Shown in pieces: positions 36,474 to 45,709 of a stretch of DNA of 64,000 bases. Below the pieces are notes generated by a model that was given only the letters and a program-made list of their open reading frames with translations, was not told the origin of the DNA and searched no databases. The position numbers were made by a program, and so were the translations under genes. Source of the DNA: Loktanella sp. D2R18. Lineage in GTDB: Bacteria > Pseudomonadota > Alphaproteobacteria > Rhodobacterales > Rhodobacteraceae. The stretch is from positions 1 to 64,000 of the forward strand of contig NZ_QOCG01000013.1 of the NCBI RefSeq assembly GCF_003318235.1. The letters run 5' to 3'. The first letter of the stretch is position 1; every line of letters starts with the position of its first letter.

Positions 36474-38429
36474 ATGACCAAAGGTAAACATTTGATTTTA
36501 TGCGATTGTTTGGGCAGTCAAAAAATTGATGCGGCGGCGATTTCGAACGCGACGGGATTAGGCTGTTCGCGCGTCCATACCGCGCTGTGCACACACGAAA
36601 TTAACAGCGCCGCAAAGGCATTGCGAACCGGAGATGCGCTTATCGCTTGTGCGCAAGAACAGCCGCGTTTTGAAGAGCTTGCCTTTGATATTGGGGTACA
36701 AGAACCACAATGTTTTGACCTGCGCGACCGGGCTGGCTGGGGCATTGAAAACGGCGATGCAACGGCCAAAATGGCGGCGCTCGCCGCAGCCGCCGTTTTA
36801 CCCCAACCCAAGCCTAAGCTGCGCGACATCACGTCACAGGGGCAGTGTCTCATCATCGGCGCGGGGGCTGCCGCCATGGCAGCAGCTGAACAGTTATCCG
36901 ATGCGCTAAGCATAACGCTTTTGCTAACCGATGACAGCGGGTCAACGCCGCAAGATACATTTGATGTGATCAAGGGGCAGCTGCACAGCGCCCGCGGTAG
37001 CTTTGCCAATTTCACGATCCAAATCAATGCGTTCCAGACACGCGATCCAGGTGGGCGTGGCATAGTTGCATTCACCGAACAACAAGATGGGGCCACGTCA
37101 CAATGCGACATCATTCTAGACCTGACAGGCAATCCGCCACTGTTCCCTGCCCCGGAAAAGCGAGATGGGTATCTGCGGGCCGACCCCAAACATGCGCCCT
37201 CCGTGGCCAAGGCCATCTTTGATGCCGCGCAGATGGTTGGGACGTTTGAAAAGCCGCTTTATGTGCAATTGGAGCCCAGCTTGTGCGCCCATTCACGCGC
37301 AGAAAAAGCCGCCTGTAGTAATTGTCTGGACGCCTGCCCCACTGGCGCGATCACCTCTGCTGGCGATCATGTGGCGATTGATCCGCTGATCTGTGCGGGT
37401 TGCGGGGCCTGCGCCGCGCTTTGCCCATCGGGGGCGATTGCCTATGATGCCCCTGCCGCGGATGCCATTTTCCGACATATTGAAACGCTCGCGCGTACGT
37501 TTCGCAACGCTGGCGGTGAAAACCCACGCCTTTTGGTCCATGACGACACTTACGGAACCGAGATGATCGCGCTCGCCGCGCGGTTTGGCCGGGGGTTGCC
37601 TGCGGATGTGATCCCGATGGATCTCTCGGCGCTCGCGGGTTTTGGCCATGCCGAAATGCTTGCCGCTTTTGGGGCCGGTTTTGCAGATCTACTGGTGCTG
37701 GTGGGGCCAAAATCCGACCAGGACACCATCGCGCAAGAAGCGGCCTTGGCAACAGCGCTTAGTGGACGTGCAGTGTCGCTATTGGATATGGCTGACCCGG
37801 ATGCGCTATCTGATTATCTATATGCAGCGCAGGCGTCTGCTGCGATTGTCAGCCCTATTTTGCCTCTTGGCACCCGTCGGCAAGTCGCCCGCACCGCGAC
37901 CAAAGCCTTACAAACTAACGCAATCATCCCGCTGCCCGATACCGCCCCCTATGGCGCAGTTTTGGTCGATGCGGATGCCTGCACATTATGCCTATCATGC
38001 GTTTCTTTGTGCCCATCAGGGGCGCTGGCCGACAACCCAGATATGCCACAGCTCAGGTTTCAAGAAGACGCCTGTCTTCAATGTGGGCTGTGCAGCAACA
38101 TCTGCCCCGAAAACGCGATCACGCTTGAGCCGCGAATGAACCTGACCGATAGTGCGCTAGCACAGGTCGTGCTGAACGAAGAGGAACCCTTTGCTTGTAT
38201 CACCTGTGGCAGCCTGTTTGGGGTCAAATCCACGATCGAAAAGATCACGGAAAAGCTTGCGGGCAAGCACGCAATGTTCGCCAATCCCGACACCGCCAAA
38301 ATGATCCAAATGTGTGACAGCTGCCGCATTCAGGCGCAGTATCACGCGACCGATAACCCGTTTACTGCGGCCGACCGCCCTGCCGTGCGCACCACCGATG
38401 ACTACCTGTCAAAGCGCCGCGACCATTAA
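36474..38429 (+). CDS. Large 4Fe-4S ferredoxin-like protein of the formate dehydrogenase locus
   Basis: A 651-residue protein with four cysteine motifs of 4Fe-4S type: CSNCLDACPTGAI, CAGCGACAALCPSGAI, CTLCLSCVSLCPSGAL and CLQCGLCSNICPENAI. A central flavin-like loop, LIIGAGAAAMAAAEQLS, and a C-terminal C-I-T-C-G ... C-D-S-C pair that may bind zinc are also present. It is the first gene of the divergent arm. It may be an electron donor for cofactor maturation or a soluble acceptor for the enzyme; its exact reaction is not established. The ATG at 36474 avoids an unlikely 26-residue upstream stretch. Confidence 0.88.
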   Translation: MTKGKHLILCDCLGSQKIDAAAISNATGLGCSRVHTALCTHEINSAAKALRTGDALIACAQEQPRFEELAFDIGVQEPQCFDLRDRAGWGIENGDATAKMAALAAAAVLPQPKPKLRDITSQGQCLIIGAGAAAMAAAEQLSDALSITLLLTDDSGSTPQDTFDVIKGQLHSARGSFANFTIQINAFQTRDPGGRGIVAFTEQQDGATSQCDIILDLTGNPPLFPAPEKRDGYLRADPKHAPSVAKAIFDAAQMVGTFEKPLYVQLEPSLCAHSRAEKAACSNCLDACPTGAITSAGDHVAIDPLICAGCGACAALCPSGAIAYDAPAADAIFRHIETLARTFRNAGGENPRLLVHDDTYGTEMIALAARFGRGLPADVIPMDLSALAGFGHAEMLAAFGAGFADLLVLVGPKSDQDTIAQEAALATALSGRAVSLLDMADPDALSDYLYAAQASAAIVSPILPLGTRRQVARTATKALQTNAIIPLPDTAPYGAVLVDADACTLCLSCVSLCPSGALADNPDMPQLRFQEDACLQCGLCSNICPENAITLEPRMNLTDSALAQVVLNEEEPFACITCGSLFGVKSTIEKITEKLAGKHAMFANPDTAKMIQMCDSCRIQAQYHATDNPFTAADRPAVRTTDDYLSKRRDH

Positions 38430-38444
38430 CAAGGACCACCACCA

Positions 38445-38639
38445 ATGAGCGATGATTTCAACATGTCAATGCGTAAGTTTCTCAAACAGGTTGGGGTGAC
38501 CTCCCAACAAGCGATTGAGACCGCGATGCGCGAAGCCGAGACCGCCGGGAAAACGTTTGAAGCCAAGGTCGTATTACGCATTGATGATCTTGATCTTGAA
38601 CATGTCGTCACTGGAACAATTACCGGGCAGGACACGTAA
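38445..38639 (+). CDS. DUF6494 family protein
   Basis: A 64-residue protein. The start SDDFNMSMRKFLKQVGVTSQ is typical of DUF6494, and the second half forms beta strands (AKVVLRIDDLDLEHVVTGTI). The function is unknown. It lies 15 bp after the ferredoxin gene and is directly followed (no gap) by the Mrp ATPase gene, so it is part of the accessory arm of the formate dehydrogenase locus. Confidence 0.88.
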   Translation: MSDDFNMSMRKFLKQVGVTSQQAIETAMREAETAGKTFEAKVVLRIDDLDLEHVVTGTITGQDT

Positions 38640-39707
38640 GTGAGCATCACACGCGACGCAGTGATTGCGACCCTCAAGACGATTACAGACCCGGTTTCAG
38701 GCGATGATATCATGGCTGCGGGCCTTGTGCGCGCGTTGTCCGTTGACGCGGGAAATGTGCGTTTTGTTTTCGAAGTGGCACCCACCTTGGCGTCCCAAAT
38801 GGAGCCGGTACGCGCCGCTGCCCAAGCCGCGCTTGAAGCAATGCCGGGCATTGGCGCGGTCTCTGCTGTGATGACCGCGCATAGCGCCCCCGCCACCCCG
38901 CCGGATTTGAAGCTAAGCAAACCAGCAGCGCCGAAAGGCCCACAAAAAGTGCCCGGCATCGACCGGATCGTGGCCATTGCATCGGGCAAAGGCGGGGTCG
39001 GAAAATCGACGGTCTCGGCCAATCTGGCCTGTGCGCTTGCCGCCGAAGGGCGGCGCGTTGGACTGCTTGACGCTGATGTATACGGGCCATCGCAGCCACG
39101 CATGCTGGGTGTCTCTGGCCGGCCCGCCTCGCCTGATGGCAAGACCATTTTACCAATGCGCAACCACGGCGTCACGATGATGTCGATTGGGTTGATGCAA
39201 AATGACGATCAGGCCGTCGTCTGGCGTGGGCCAATGCTGATGGGCGCCTTGCAACAGATGATGACACAGGTGCAATGGGGGGCGCTGGATGTGTTGATCG
39301 TTGACCTGCCACCAGGCACGGGCGATGTACAAATGACGCTTGCCCAAAAGTTTGATCTGTCAGGCGCGATTATCGTCTCGACGCCGCAAGACGTAGCCTT
39401 GCTTGATGCGCGCAAAGGTATTGATATGTTTCAACAACTCGGTACGCCAATCATTGGCATGATCGAGAACATGAGCACACATATCTGTTCTAGCTGCGGC
39501 CATGAGGAACATACGTTTGGACATGGCGGCGTGACCGCAGAGGCGGCAAAACTGAATGTGCCTTTGCTGGCAGAACTGCCCTTGCATCTTGATATCCGCT
39601 TGGCGGCGGATGGGGGGGCGCCCATTGTGACATCAAAACCCGATAGCCCCGCAGCCCAAGCGTTTCGCTCCGTCGCGCGCCAATTGATCGCTGACGGGGC
39701 GGCATGA
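38640..39707 (+). CDS. Mrp/NBP35-type Fe-S cluster carrier ATPase
   Basis: A 355-residue P-loop protein of the Mrp/ApbC family that carries or inserts iron-sulfur clusters. An N-terminal DUF59-like segment (about residues 1-95) precedes the deviant Walker A GKGGVGKST, the Walker B LIVDLPPGTGD, and the Fe-S-binding C-S-S-C in HICSSCGHEEHTFG. The start is GTG, adjacent to the DUF6494 stop. The enzyme and the ferredoxin carry many clusters, so Fe-S assembly for this locus is a plausible job. Confidence 0.93.
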   Translation: MSITRDAVIATLKTITDPVSGDDIMAAGLVRALSVDAGNVRFVFEVAPTLASQMEPVRAAAQAALEAMPGIGAVSAVMTAHSAPATPPDLKLSKPAAPKGPQKVPGIDRIVAIASGKGGVGKSTVSANLACALAAEGRRVGLLDADVYGPSQPRMLGVSGRPASPDGKTILPMRNHGVTMMSIGLMQNDDQAVVWRGPMLMGALQQMMTQVQWGALDVLIVDLPPGTGDVQMTLAQKFDLSGAIIVSTPQDVALLDARKGIDMFQQLGTPIIGMIENMSTHICSSCGHEEHTFGHGGVTAEAAKLNVPLLAELPLHLDIRLAADGGAPIVTSKPDSPAAQAFRSVARQLIADGAA

Positions 39708-40372
39708 CCGGGCTGCTTTTGCCACCATTGTTTCACGGGGTTGCAACAGTTGAGCAGCCCAGCGCAGTCGCCGAACGTATGGCGCGCGCGGGCTGCGATG
39801 CAGGCACATTGGTTTATAACCTCTCTGGCGCAGAGCTTCGGGCGGCGATCATCTTTGCCCCCGAAGTGCCGCTAGCCCAAGCGATGGCGATTTTGCCCGT
39901 CTGCGGGATTGGGTTTCAGAATGCGCTTGGCGCGCTCGCTCCGCCAGAGGTCGCGGTCCATTTGAAATGGGACGGCAGATTGATGGTGAATGGCGCGGGC
40001 TGCGGCGCCCTGACAGCCGCGGCCAGTACCCATGCCCCTGACGCCCTGCCCGATTGGTTGATTATCTCGCTAAATTTGCCGCTTTGGTCTGCGAATGCAG
40101 TTCCGGGTGACACGCCAGATGTGACCGCGCTTTATGACGAAGGTTGCAGTGATATCGCGGCAGCCGATCTGGTTGCAGCATGGGCGCGGCACACGTTGAT
40201 CTGGGTGAACCACTGGTCCGACGACGGCCCGCGCGCGATCCACAGCGCCTTTACCGGTTTGTGGCACAAAGATGAGGCTGATCTGGGGCTTGATCCTGAC
40301 CTTGGCCTGCTACGTAAATCAGATGATGCAACCACTCTTACCCCGCTCACAACCTTGCTGGAGCCCGCATGA
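39704..40372 (+). CDS. Biotin/lipoate ligase-like protein
   Basis: A 222-residue protein resembling the biotin/lipoate A/B ligase fold with a DUF4444-type tail, as found in roseobacters. It shows F-H-G-V-A-T-V-E-Q near the N-terminus, HLKWDGRLMVNGAGCGAL (compare the K-W-P-N-D core of ligases) and W-V-N-H-W-S-D-D-G-P-R in the C-terminus. Key lysine-rich ligase signatures are weak, so enzymatic activity is uncertain. ATGA overlaps link it to the genes on both sides. Confidence 0.75.
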   Translation: MTGLLLPPLFHGVATVEQPSAVAERMARAGCDAGTLVYNLSGAELRAAIIFAPEVPLAQAMAILPVCGIGFQNALGALAPPEVAVHLKWDGRLMVNGAGCGALTAAASTHAPDALPDWLIISLNLPLWSANAVPGDTPDVTALYDEGCSDIAAADLVAAWARHTLIWVNHWSDDGPRAIHSAFTGLWHKDEADLGLDPDLGLLRKSDDATTLTPLTTLLEPA

Positions 40373-40872
40373 CCGACAGCTATTTTGCCCGCGCAATTCA
40401 TTTTGACGAAAGCGATCAAATGATTTTTCACACGCCTGCACGCACAGGCGAATGGTGTATTTCAGGCGGGTTTGAATTTTCGAATTGGTCGCAAGGTGAT
40501 CTATCTGGCAAGGCTAGGCAGGCGTTTGCAAATGGCTGGCTAGGGCTAGAGACCTTCGGCCGGGCGACCGTTGTCGCAATCACTAAGATTGAAAAGGGTG
40601 AACTGGCGGCTTTGACCCACGCGCTTGCCGCGCATTTTGTCAGTCATTACGGCGCGCCCGATATTGCCGCGGCAACCGGCGTAGCCCAAGAAGAAATCGC
40701 GCAGATGTCAGCGCTTTGTGCGGATCAAGACGCCAATACATTGTTGATGGTAAGCCGGGAATTGACCGATGCGGGCGTCAAAGAAAGCTACCGGTTGGTG
40801 CCCCCCCAATCCGCTGGGCTTGATCAATTTGCAATCCACGGATCGCTCGACGACGATCCGCACCAGCATTGA
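40369..40872 (+). CDS. DUF6505 family protein
   Basis: A 167-residue protein of unknown function. The N-terminal FARAIHFDESDQMIFHTPA and the F-x-F-S-N-W segment match the DUF6505 family. It is the last gene of the accessory arm and is translated from an ATGA overlap with the ligase-like gene. A hairpin separates it from the convergent tungstate transporter genes. Consistent linkage to formate dehydrogenase suggests a role in its maturation. Confidence 0.85.
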   Translation: MTDSYFARAIHFDESDQMIFHTPARTGEWCISGGFEFSNWSQGDLSGKARQAFANGWLGLETFGRATVVAITKIEKGELAALTHALAAHFVSHYGAPDIAAATGVAQEEIAQMSALCADQDANTLLMVSRELTDAGVKESYRLVPPQSAGLDQFAIHGSLDDDPHQH

Positions 40873-40880
40873 GGGCCAGT

Positions 40881-40908
40881 GCGATCACATTCGGCTCAAT
40901 GTGATCGC
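40881..40908. terminator. Bidirectional hairpin between DUF6505 and tupA
   Basis: GCGATCACATT pairs perfectly with AATGTGATCGC around a 6-base loop, an 11-bp stem in the 43-bp gap between two convergent genes. It is well placed to end transcripts from both sides. Confidence 0.65.
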
Positions 40909-40915
40909 CCCATTC

Positions 40916-41713
40916 TTACGACCCTGTTTCGGCATTGAAGGTAAACAAGGTCTCGCCATTGATCGTATAGCCATTGATTAGCATCGCAGCATGCTCTCCG
41001 GTCAGCCAGTCTTCAAGCGCCAGCGCGACATCGTTTTTCACATGTGGATGCAGTGCCGGGTCAACTGGAATATAGGCGTATTGGTTGAACAGCACGGGGT
41101 CGCCTGCAAACAACAGGTCCAGATCAGCTTTGTTCCCAAAGTTCAGCCAGCTTGCGCGGTCGGCAATGATATAGGCATCCATGCCCGCGGCCGTGTTCAA
41201 TGCAGCGCCCATGCCCGCCCCAACAGGTCGATACCAATCGCCGCCGCGCGCCACATCAGCGGCATCCCACAGCGAAAGCTCTTTTTTATGGGTGCCGCTG
41301 TCATCGCCACGGCTAACAAAAATTGCTTCGGTCTGTGCTATGCGGGTCAGCGCATCAGCGGCGCTTGCAGCGTCAGACACAGCAGCCGGATCTGCATTCG
41401 GCCCGATAAATACGAAATCATTATACATGATCTCGCGACGGTGCGTGCCATAGCCATTCGCGATAAACGCCTCTTCGGACGCGCGCGAATGCACCAAAAT
41501 CGCGTCCACATCGCCTGCTTCGCCCAAGCGCAGAGCTTGCCCCGTGCCCACCACCAACAACTGCACATCGATCCCGGTATCCTCGGCAATTGCAGGCAGT
41601 AAGATGTCAGAAAGCCCCGAGTTATGAAACGAGGTTGTCACCGCCACCTTAAGGTTTTCGGCGCTTACAGTGGTTCCGGTCATTGCGAGAACACAAGCTA
41701 TTATTCGGATCAT
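40916..41713 (-). CDS. tupA: Tungstate ABC transporter substrate-binding protein
   Basis: A 265-residue periplasmic receptor. A signal peptide (residues 1-18, ending TVSA) precedes the TupA-specific pattern: TTSFHNSGLSDILLPA, then VVGTGQALRLGEAGDVDAIL, then MYNDFVFIGP. TupA proteins bind tungstate with very high selectivity. It is the last gene of a tupB-tupC-tupA operon, overlapping tupC by 4 bp. It sits beside the formate dehydrogenase locus, whose pterin cofactor would use W or Mo. Confidence 0.92.
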   Translation of the reverse strand: MIRIIACVLAMTGTTVSAENLKVAVTTSFHNSGLSDILLPAIAEDTGIDVQLLVVGTGQALRLGEAGDVDAILVHSRASEEAFIANGYGTHRREIMYNDFVFIGPNADPAAVSDAASAADALTRIAQTEAIFVSRGDDSGTHKKELSLWDAADVARGGDWYRPVGAGMGAALNTAAGMDAYIIADRASWLNFGNKADLDLLFAGDPVLFNQYAYIPVDPALHPHVKNDVALALEDWLTGEHAAMLINGYTINGETLFTFNAETGS

Positions 41714-42426
41714 TCGACAATATCTCCTCTGAGTAGGGCCGCGGCTTGCGGCGTTTTTGGTTCTTCAAAAAATGCCCCTGCTGGGCTTTGCTCAACGATT
41801 TTACCGCGTAAAAGAAACACAACGTCCAAAGCAAGCCTTTTAGCTTGTCCGATGTTATGGGTTGCCATGACGATCCTTGTACCAGCGGCATTTGAAGCTT
41901 GCAAAACATCTTCAATCTCACGAGTGGCACGCCCGTCCAGATTGGCGCAAGGTTCGTCCAAAAAAACAATATCAGGCTGTGTGATCAACGCACGCGCCAA
42001 GGCGAGTTTTTGTTTTTCGCCCCCCGAAAGCTGTGGCGCGGGGTTATCCAATGCATCTCCTAGCCCCACACGTTGCGCCCAGTCCCGCGCAAGCGCGGTG
42101 GCCCTACCCTTTTCGGTGCCTCGGAGCCGTAGCGGATAGGTCAGGTTCTCCAAAACGCTGCGGCGCAACACAATCGGCGACTGAAACACAAAGGCTTGAC
42201 GGCGGCGCGCGTCTTTTAGCGGCGTTTGCCACTGCGCACGGCCCTGCGCCAAACGCTCCAGCCCATGCAAACTGCGTAACAGCGTCGTTTTTCCGGCCCC
42301 GTTTGGCCCCATCACAATCGTGAACCCGGTTTGGGAAATCGTCAGATTCACCGGACCAAGCAAGACCTTCGCGCGCCGTTTGACCACCGCATCCGACATC
42401 ACAAGTGGCAAGATCGACGTCACCAT
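41710..42426 (-). CDS. tupC: Tungstate ABC transporter ATP-binding protein
   Basis: A 238-residue ATPase. It has Walker A GPNGAGKTT, the LSGGEKQKLALARAL signature and Walker B DIVFLDEPCANLDG, then the H-loop ATHNIGQ. The ATG at 42426 overlaps the tupB stop by a few bases and gives the usual length; a longer frame to 42678 would run inside tupB. It energises the TupB permease. Confidence 0.92.
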   Translation of the reverse strand: MVTSILPLVMSDAVVKRRAKVLLGPVNLTISQTGFTIVMGPNGAGKTTLLRSLHGLERLAQGRAQWQTPLKDARRRQAFVFQSPIVLRRSVLENLTYPLRLRGTEKGRATALARDWAQRVGLGDALDNPAPQLSGGEKQKLALARALITQPDIVFLDEPCANLDGRATREIEDVLQASNAAGTRIVMATHNIGQAKRLALDVVFLLRGKIVEQSPAGAFFEEPKTPQAAALLRGDIVE

Positions 42427-43124
42427 TTGCCGTCCCTTTCCGTGCGTCCAATCGCGTGGATCAAGATATTGACGGTCACGGCAAGTGCAATCAACACGAA
42501 CCCAAGCCCAAGGGCCAACGAAAAGTCTCCTTTGCCGGTTTCCAAGGCAATCGCTGTGGTCAACACCCGCGTCGCGTGATCGATATTTCCTCCGACAATC
42601 ATGATTGCACCCACCTCGCCAATGGCGCGACCAAATCCGGCCAACGCCGCTGTCATTAACGCGCGCCGTCCGTCCCAAATCAGGGTCGCTATCCGTTGGC
42701 GTTTGCTTGTGGACATCGAAATCAGCAGGTCATGATATTCCGCCCAAATATCGCGGATCGCCTGATGTGCAATCGACGCGATCAACGGCGTGATGATAAT
42801 CACTTGGGCAATAATCATTGCCGTGGGCGTAAACAGCAGCCCCAGCACGCCAAACGGGCCAGAGCGCGACAGCAAAAGATAGACAATCAAGCCGACGACA
42901 ACTGGCGGCAATCCCATCAGCGCGTTGAGAACCGCAATGACAAAACGCCGATAACGAAACCGCCGAATTGCAAGCCATGCCCCAAACGGGAGCGCAAAGC
43001 ACGACGCAACAAAAGTTGCCGTCACCGTCACACGCAGCGACATCAAAGTGATTTCGACCAAATCGGGGTCGAGAGTGACGACCAGCCAAAAGCCAGCGCT
43101 GATCCCCTCCCATATGTCGCCCAT
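42420..43124 (-). CDS. tupB: Tungstate ABC transporter permease
   Basis: A 234-residue permease with about five hydrophobic helices and the TupB-typical segments LMGLPPVVVGLIVYLLLSRS and GRAIGEVGAIMIVGGNI. It is first of the operon, and its start is set 64 bp from the sit genes. It forms the membrane channel for tungstate. Confidence 0.92.
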   Translation of the reverse strand: MGDIWEGISAGFWLVVTLDPDLVEITLMSLRVTVTATFVASCFALPFGAWLAIRRFRYRRFVIAVLNALMGLPPVVVGLIVYLLLSRSGPFGVLGLLFTPTAMIIAQVIIITPLIASIAHQAIRDIWAEYHDLLISMSTSKRQRIATLIWDGRRALMTAALAGFGRAIGEVGAIMIVGGNIDHATRVLTTAIALETGKGDFSLALGLGFVLIALAVTVNILIHAIGRTERDGKW

Positions 43125-43188
43125 GCTATGTCACCTTGTCCTGCGCTTGGTGCAAAGTTTCACGCTACGCCCACGCATTCAATGAAAA

Positions 43189-44022
43189 TCAATCAGCAAT
43201 CGCAGCTTGGCGCGACTTTCGGCTTGCGCGGATAAAGGCGACAATGAAAAAAATCGTCAGCACCAAGATCACGGTTGGCGCAGGTGCACTATCGATAAAA
43301 AAGCTGATGTATATGCCAATGGCTCCCGAAAGCATCGTCACCGTCACCGCAATTGCCAACATATAAGAAAATCGTTTTGTCAGCAAAAACGCGATGGCGC
43401 CGGGCGCGATCAGCAGCCCAATCGCAAGGATGATCCCCACCGCCGACAAGGTCGCCACGATTGTCATCGAAATCAACGTCAGAAGCCCATAGTGCAGCCA
43501 ACCAACGCGCAGCCCCACGGCTTGCGCCTGCACCGGGTCAAACGCATGCAGTAAAAAATCGCGCCGTTTGGCCAAGACCACCAAAGCGACAAACCCTGCA
43601 ATCAGCCCCGCTGTCCATAGTTCGCCCTTGCTGACTCCCAGCATATTGCCAAAGAGGATATGATCCAAATGCACATCTGTGGTGATCTTTGTATAAAGCA
43701 CGATGCCAAACCCAAACATCCCCGAAAACACGATCCCCATGACGGTGTCTTGTTTCACCCGGCTGTTCTCGGCCAGAAACCCAGTCGCTACCGCGCAGAC
43801 CATACCCGCGCAAAACGCCCCGACAATCAATGGGATATGCAACAGATACGCCAGCACGACACCCGGCAAAACGGCGTGGCTGATCGCGTCGCCCATCAAT
43901 GACCAGCCCTTTAGCACCAGATAGCACGACAACAGGCTGGTCGGCACCGCGATGATCGCCATCATCAAAAACGCCTTGGTCATGAAGGCAAATTGAAACG
44001 GGAAAAGCAGGCTCTCCATCAC
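43189..44022 (-). CDS. sitD: Metal ABC transporter permease (SitD-type)
   Basis: A 277-residue cluster-9 metal permease with about eight hydrophobic helices. LKGWSLMGDAISHAVLPGVV near the N-terminus is the family signature. It is paralogous to the next permease and pairs with it. It is the last gene of a sitA-B-C-D operon joined by ATGA overlaps. The substrate is most likely Mn2+ or Fe2+. Confidence 0.9.
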   Translation of the reverse strand: MMESLLFPFQFAFMTKAFLMMAIIAVPTSLLSCYLVLKGWSLMGDAISHAVLPGVVLAYLLHIPLIVGAFCAGMVCAVATGFLAENSRVKQDTVMGIVFSGMFGFGIVLYTKITTDVHLDHILFGNMLGVSKGELWTAGLIAGFVALVVLAKRRDFLLHAFDPVQAQAVGLRVGWLHYGLLTLISMTIVATLSAVGIILAIGLLIAPGAIAFLLTKRFSYMLAIAVTVTMLSGAIGIYISFFIDSAPAPTVILVLTIFFIVAFIRASRKSRQAAIAD

Positions 44023-44876
44023 GTCGCCTTTAGTGCATCTGCGGCGCGGCGACGCGCGGCGAAATACCCGTGTTTAGGTGCGAAAGTGAAAACCGCCAAG
44101 AAGATCAGGGTTTGCAAAGTCACAATCAACCCGCCTGTCGCCCCATCGAGGAAATAGCTCAGATAGGCCCCGGCAAAACTGGTCCCTGCCCCAATCGCCA
44201 CGCTCAGCATCAACAAGCGCGGGAAACGGTCGGTCAGCAGATAGGCTGTCGCCCCCGGCGTCACTACCATCGCGATCACCAAAAACGCGCCAACGGTTTG
44301 CAATGCCGCCACACAGGACGCGGACAGCAGTGTAAAAAACACCGCCTTAAGCAGATCCACACGCAACCCAATGGAGCGTGCATGGGTTTCGTCAAAAAAT
44401 GTGACCATCAGGTCTTTCCACTTGGCCAAAAGCACGGCCAAAGTCACAAAGCCGATAATCGCCAACTGCCATGTGTCCGACGGGGTAATCGCCAGAATAT
44501 TGCCCATCGTGATTGTTTCCACGCTGACCGAAGTTGGCGACAGCGACACCATAAACAGGCCAAGCCCAAAGAAAGAGGTAAAGATAATGCCGATGATCGT
44601 GTCTTCTTTTAAGCCTGATCGTTGGTTCAAAAACAACATCGCGCCCGCGGCTAATCCTCCCGCGGCAAACGCCCCCAACGCAAACGGCAACCCTAACATA
44701 TAGGCCCCGGCCACGCCCGGCACGATCGCATGCGACAGCGCATCCCCGATCAAAGACCAGCCCTTTAACATCAGGTAAGCGGACAAAAACGCGCAAACAC
44801 CCCCGACCAGAGCGCTAACCCACATCGCGTTGAACATGTAGTTATAGCTAAACGGTTGTAGTAACGTATCGATCAT
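44019..44876 (-). CDS. sitC: Metal ABC transporter permease (SitC-type)
   Basis: A 285-residue paralog of the previous permease with the same signature ([20 protein letters not shown]) and about eight helices. The conserved [13 protein letters not shown] cytoplasmic loop faces the ATPase. The gene overlaps both neighbours by 4 bp, so the two permeases are made at equal ratio. Confidence 0.9.
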   Translation of the reverse strand: MIDTLLQPFSYNYMFNAMWVSALVGGVCAFLSAYLMLKGWSLIGDALSHAIVPGVAGAYMLGLPFALGAFAAGGLAAGAMLFLNQRSGLKEDTIIGIIFTSFFGLGLFMVSLSPTSVSVETITMGNILAITPSDTWQLAIIGFVTLAVLLAKWKDLMVTFFDETHARSIGLRVDLLKAVFFTLLSASCVAALQTVGAFLVIAMVVTPGATAYLLTDRFPRLLMLSVAIGAGTSFAGAYLSYFLDGATGGLIVTLQTLIFLAVFTFAPKHGYFAARRRAADALKAT

Positions 44877-45709
44877 TTACCCTTGCCTTCATCGTAGACA
44901 ACAAAGGGCCGTTCATCATCAGAAATCACCGTGACTTGGCGGCGATCATCATCATCGTGTAAATCAGGGCCGCCCAACACAAAGTGCCGCAGCACCCCGC
45001 CAAATGCATGTTCTAAATTTTCGCGGGTAAATGTGGTCTCGGTCGGACCGTAAGCCAGCACCGTTTCTTTTACCAAAACCGTACGGTCGCAAAATTCAGG
45101 CACCGAGCCAAGATTATGTGTCGAAACCAGCATCACCCGCCCTTCGTCGCGCATATCACGCAAAAGCTGGATAATTGCGTCTTCGGTCTGCACATCGACA
45201 CCTGTGAAGGGCTCATCAAGCAAGATCACTTTGCCATCTTGGGCCAAGGCACGGGCCAGAAAAACCCGTTTGCGCTGGCCACCAGAAAGCTCCCCGATTT
45301 GTCGATGCCGGAAATCCAGCATGCCGACACGCACCAATGCAGCCGTCACCGCGTCTTGATCTGCTTGCTTGGGACGGCGCAAAAAACCCATATGGCCATA
45401 GCGCCCCATCATCACCACATCCTCAACCAAGACTGGGAAGCTCCAATCAACTTCTTCGGATTGCGGGACATAGGCAACGACGTTTTGGCGCAAGGCCTCT
45501 TTGACCGGCATACCAAGCACGCTGATCGCACCGCCCGATGCAGGCACGAACCCCATGATTGCCTTGAACAGCGTGGATTTCCCCGCTCCATTGACCCCGA
45601 CCAAAGCGGCAATCGTGCCTGTGGGAATTTCGAAACTCGCGTGGCGCAAGGCAGTATGCCCGTTGCGGTAGGTGACCGTCACATCGTCAGCAACAATACC
45701 TGTGGTCAT
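44873..45709 (-). CDS. sitB: Metal ABC transporter ATP-binding protein (SitB-type)
   Basis: A 278-residue ATPase for the metal transporter. It has Walker [10 protein letters not shown], the [15 protein letters not shown] signature, Walker [14 protein letters not shown] and H-loop STHNLG. The C-terminal histidine- and aspartate-rich stretch (DLHDDDD) is unusual and might touch metal, but this is only a guess. Confidence 0.92.
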   Translation of the reverse strand: MTTGIVADDVTVTYRNGHTALRHASFEIPTGTIAALVGVNGAGKSTLFKAIMGFVPASGGAISVLGMPVKEALRQNVVAYVPQSEEVDWSFPVLVEDVVMMGRYGHMGFLRRPKQADQDAVTAALVRVGMLDFRHRQIGELSGGQRKRVFLARALAQDGKVILLDEPFTGVDVQTEDAIIQLLRDMRDEGRVMLVSTHNLGSVPEFCDRTVLVKETVLAYGPTETTFTRENLEHAFGGVLRHFVLGGPDLHDDDDRRQVTVISDDERPFVVYDEGKGK

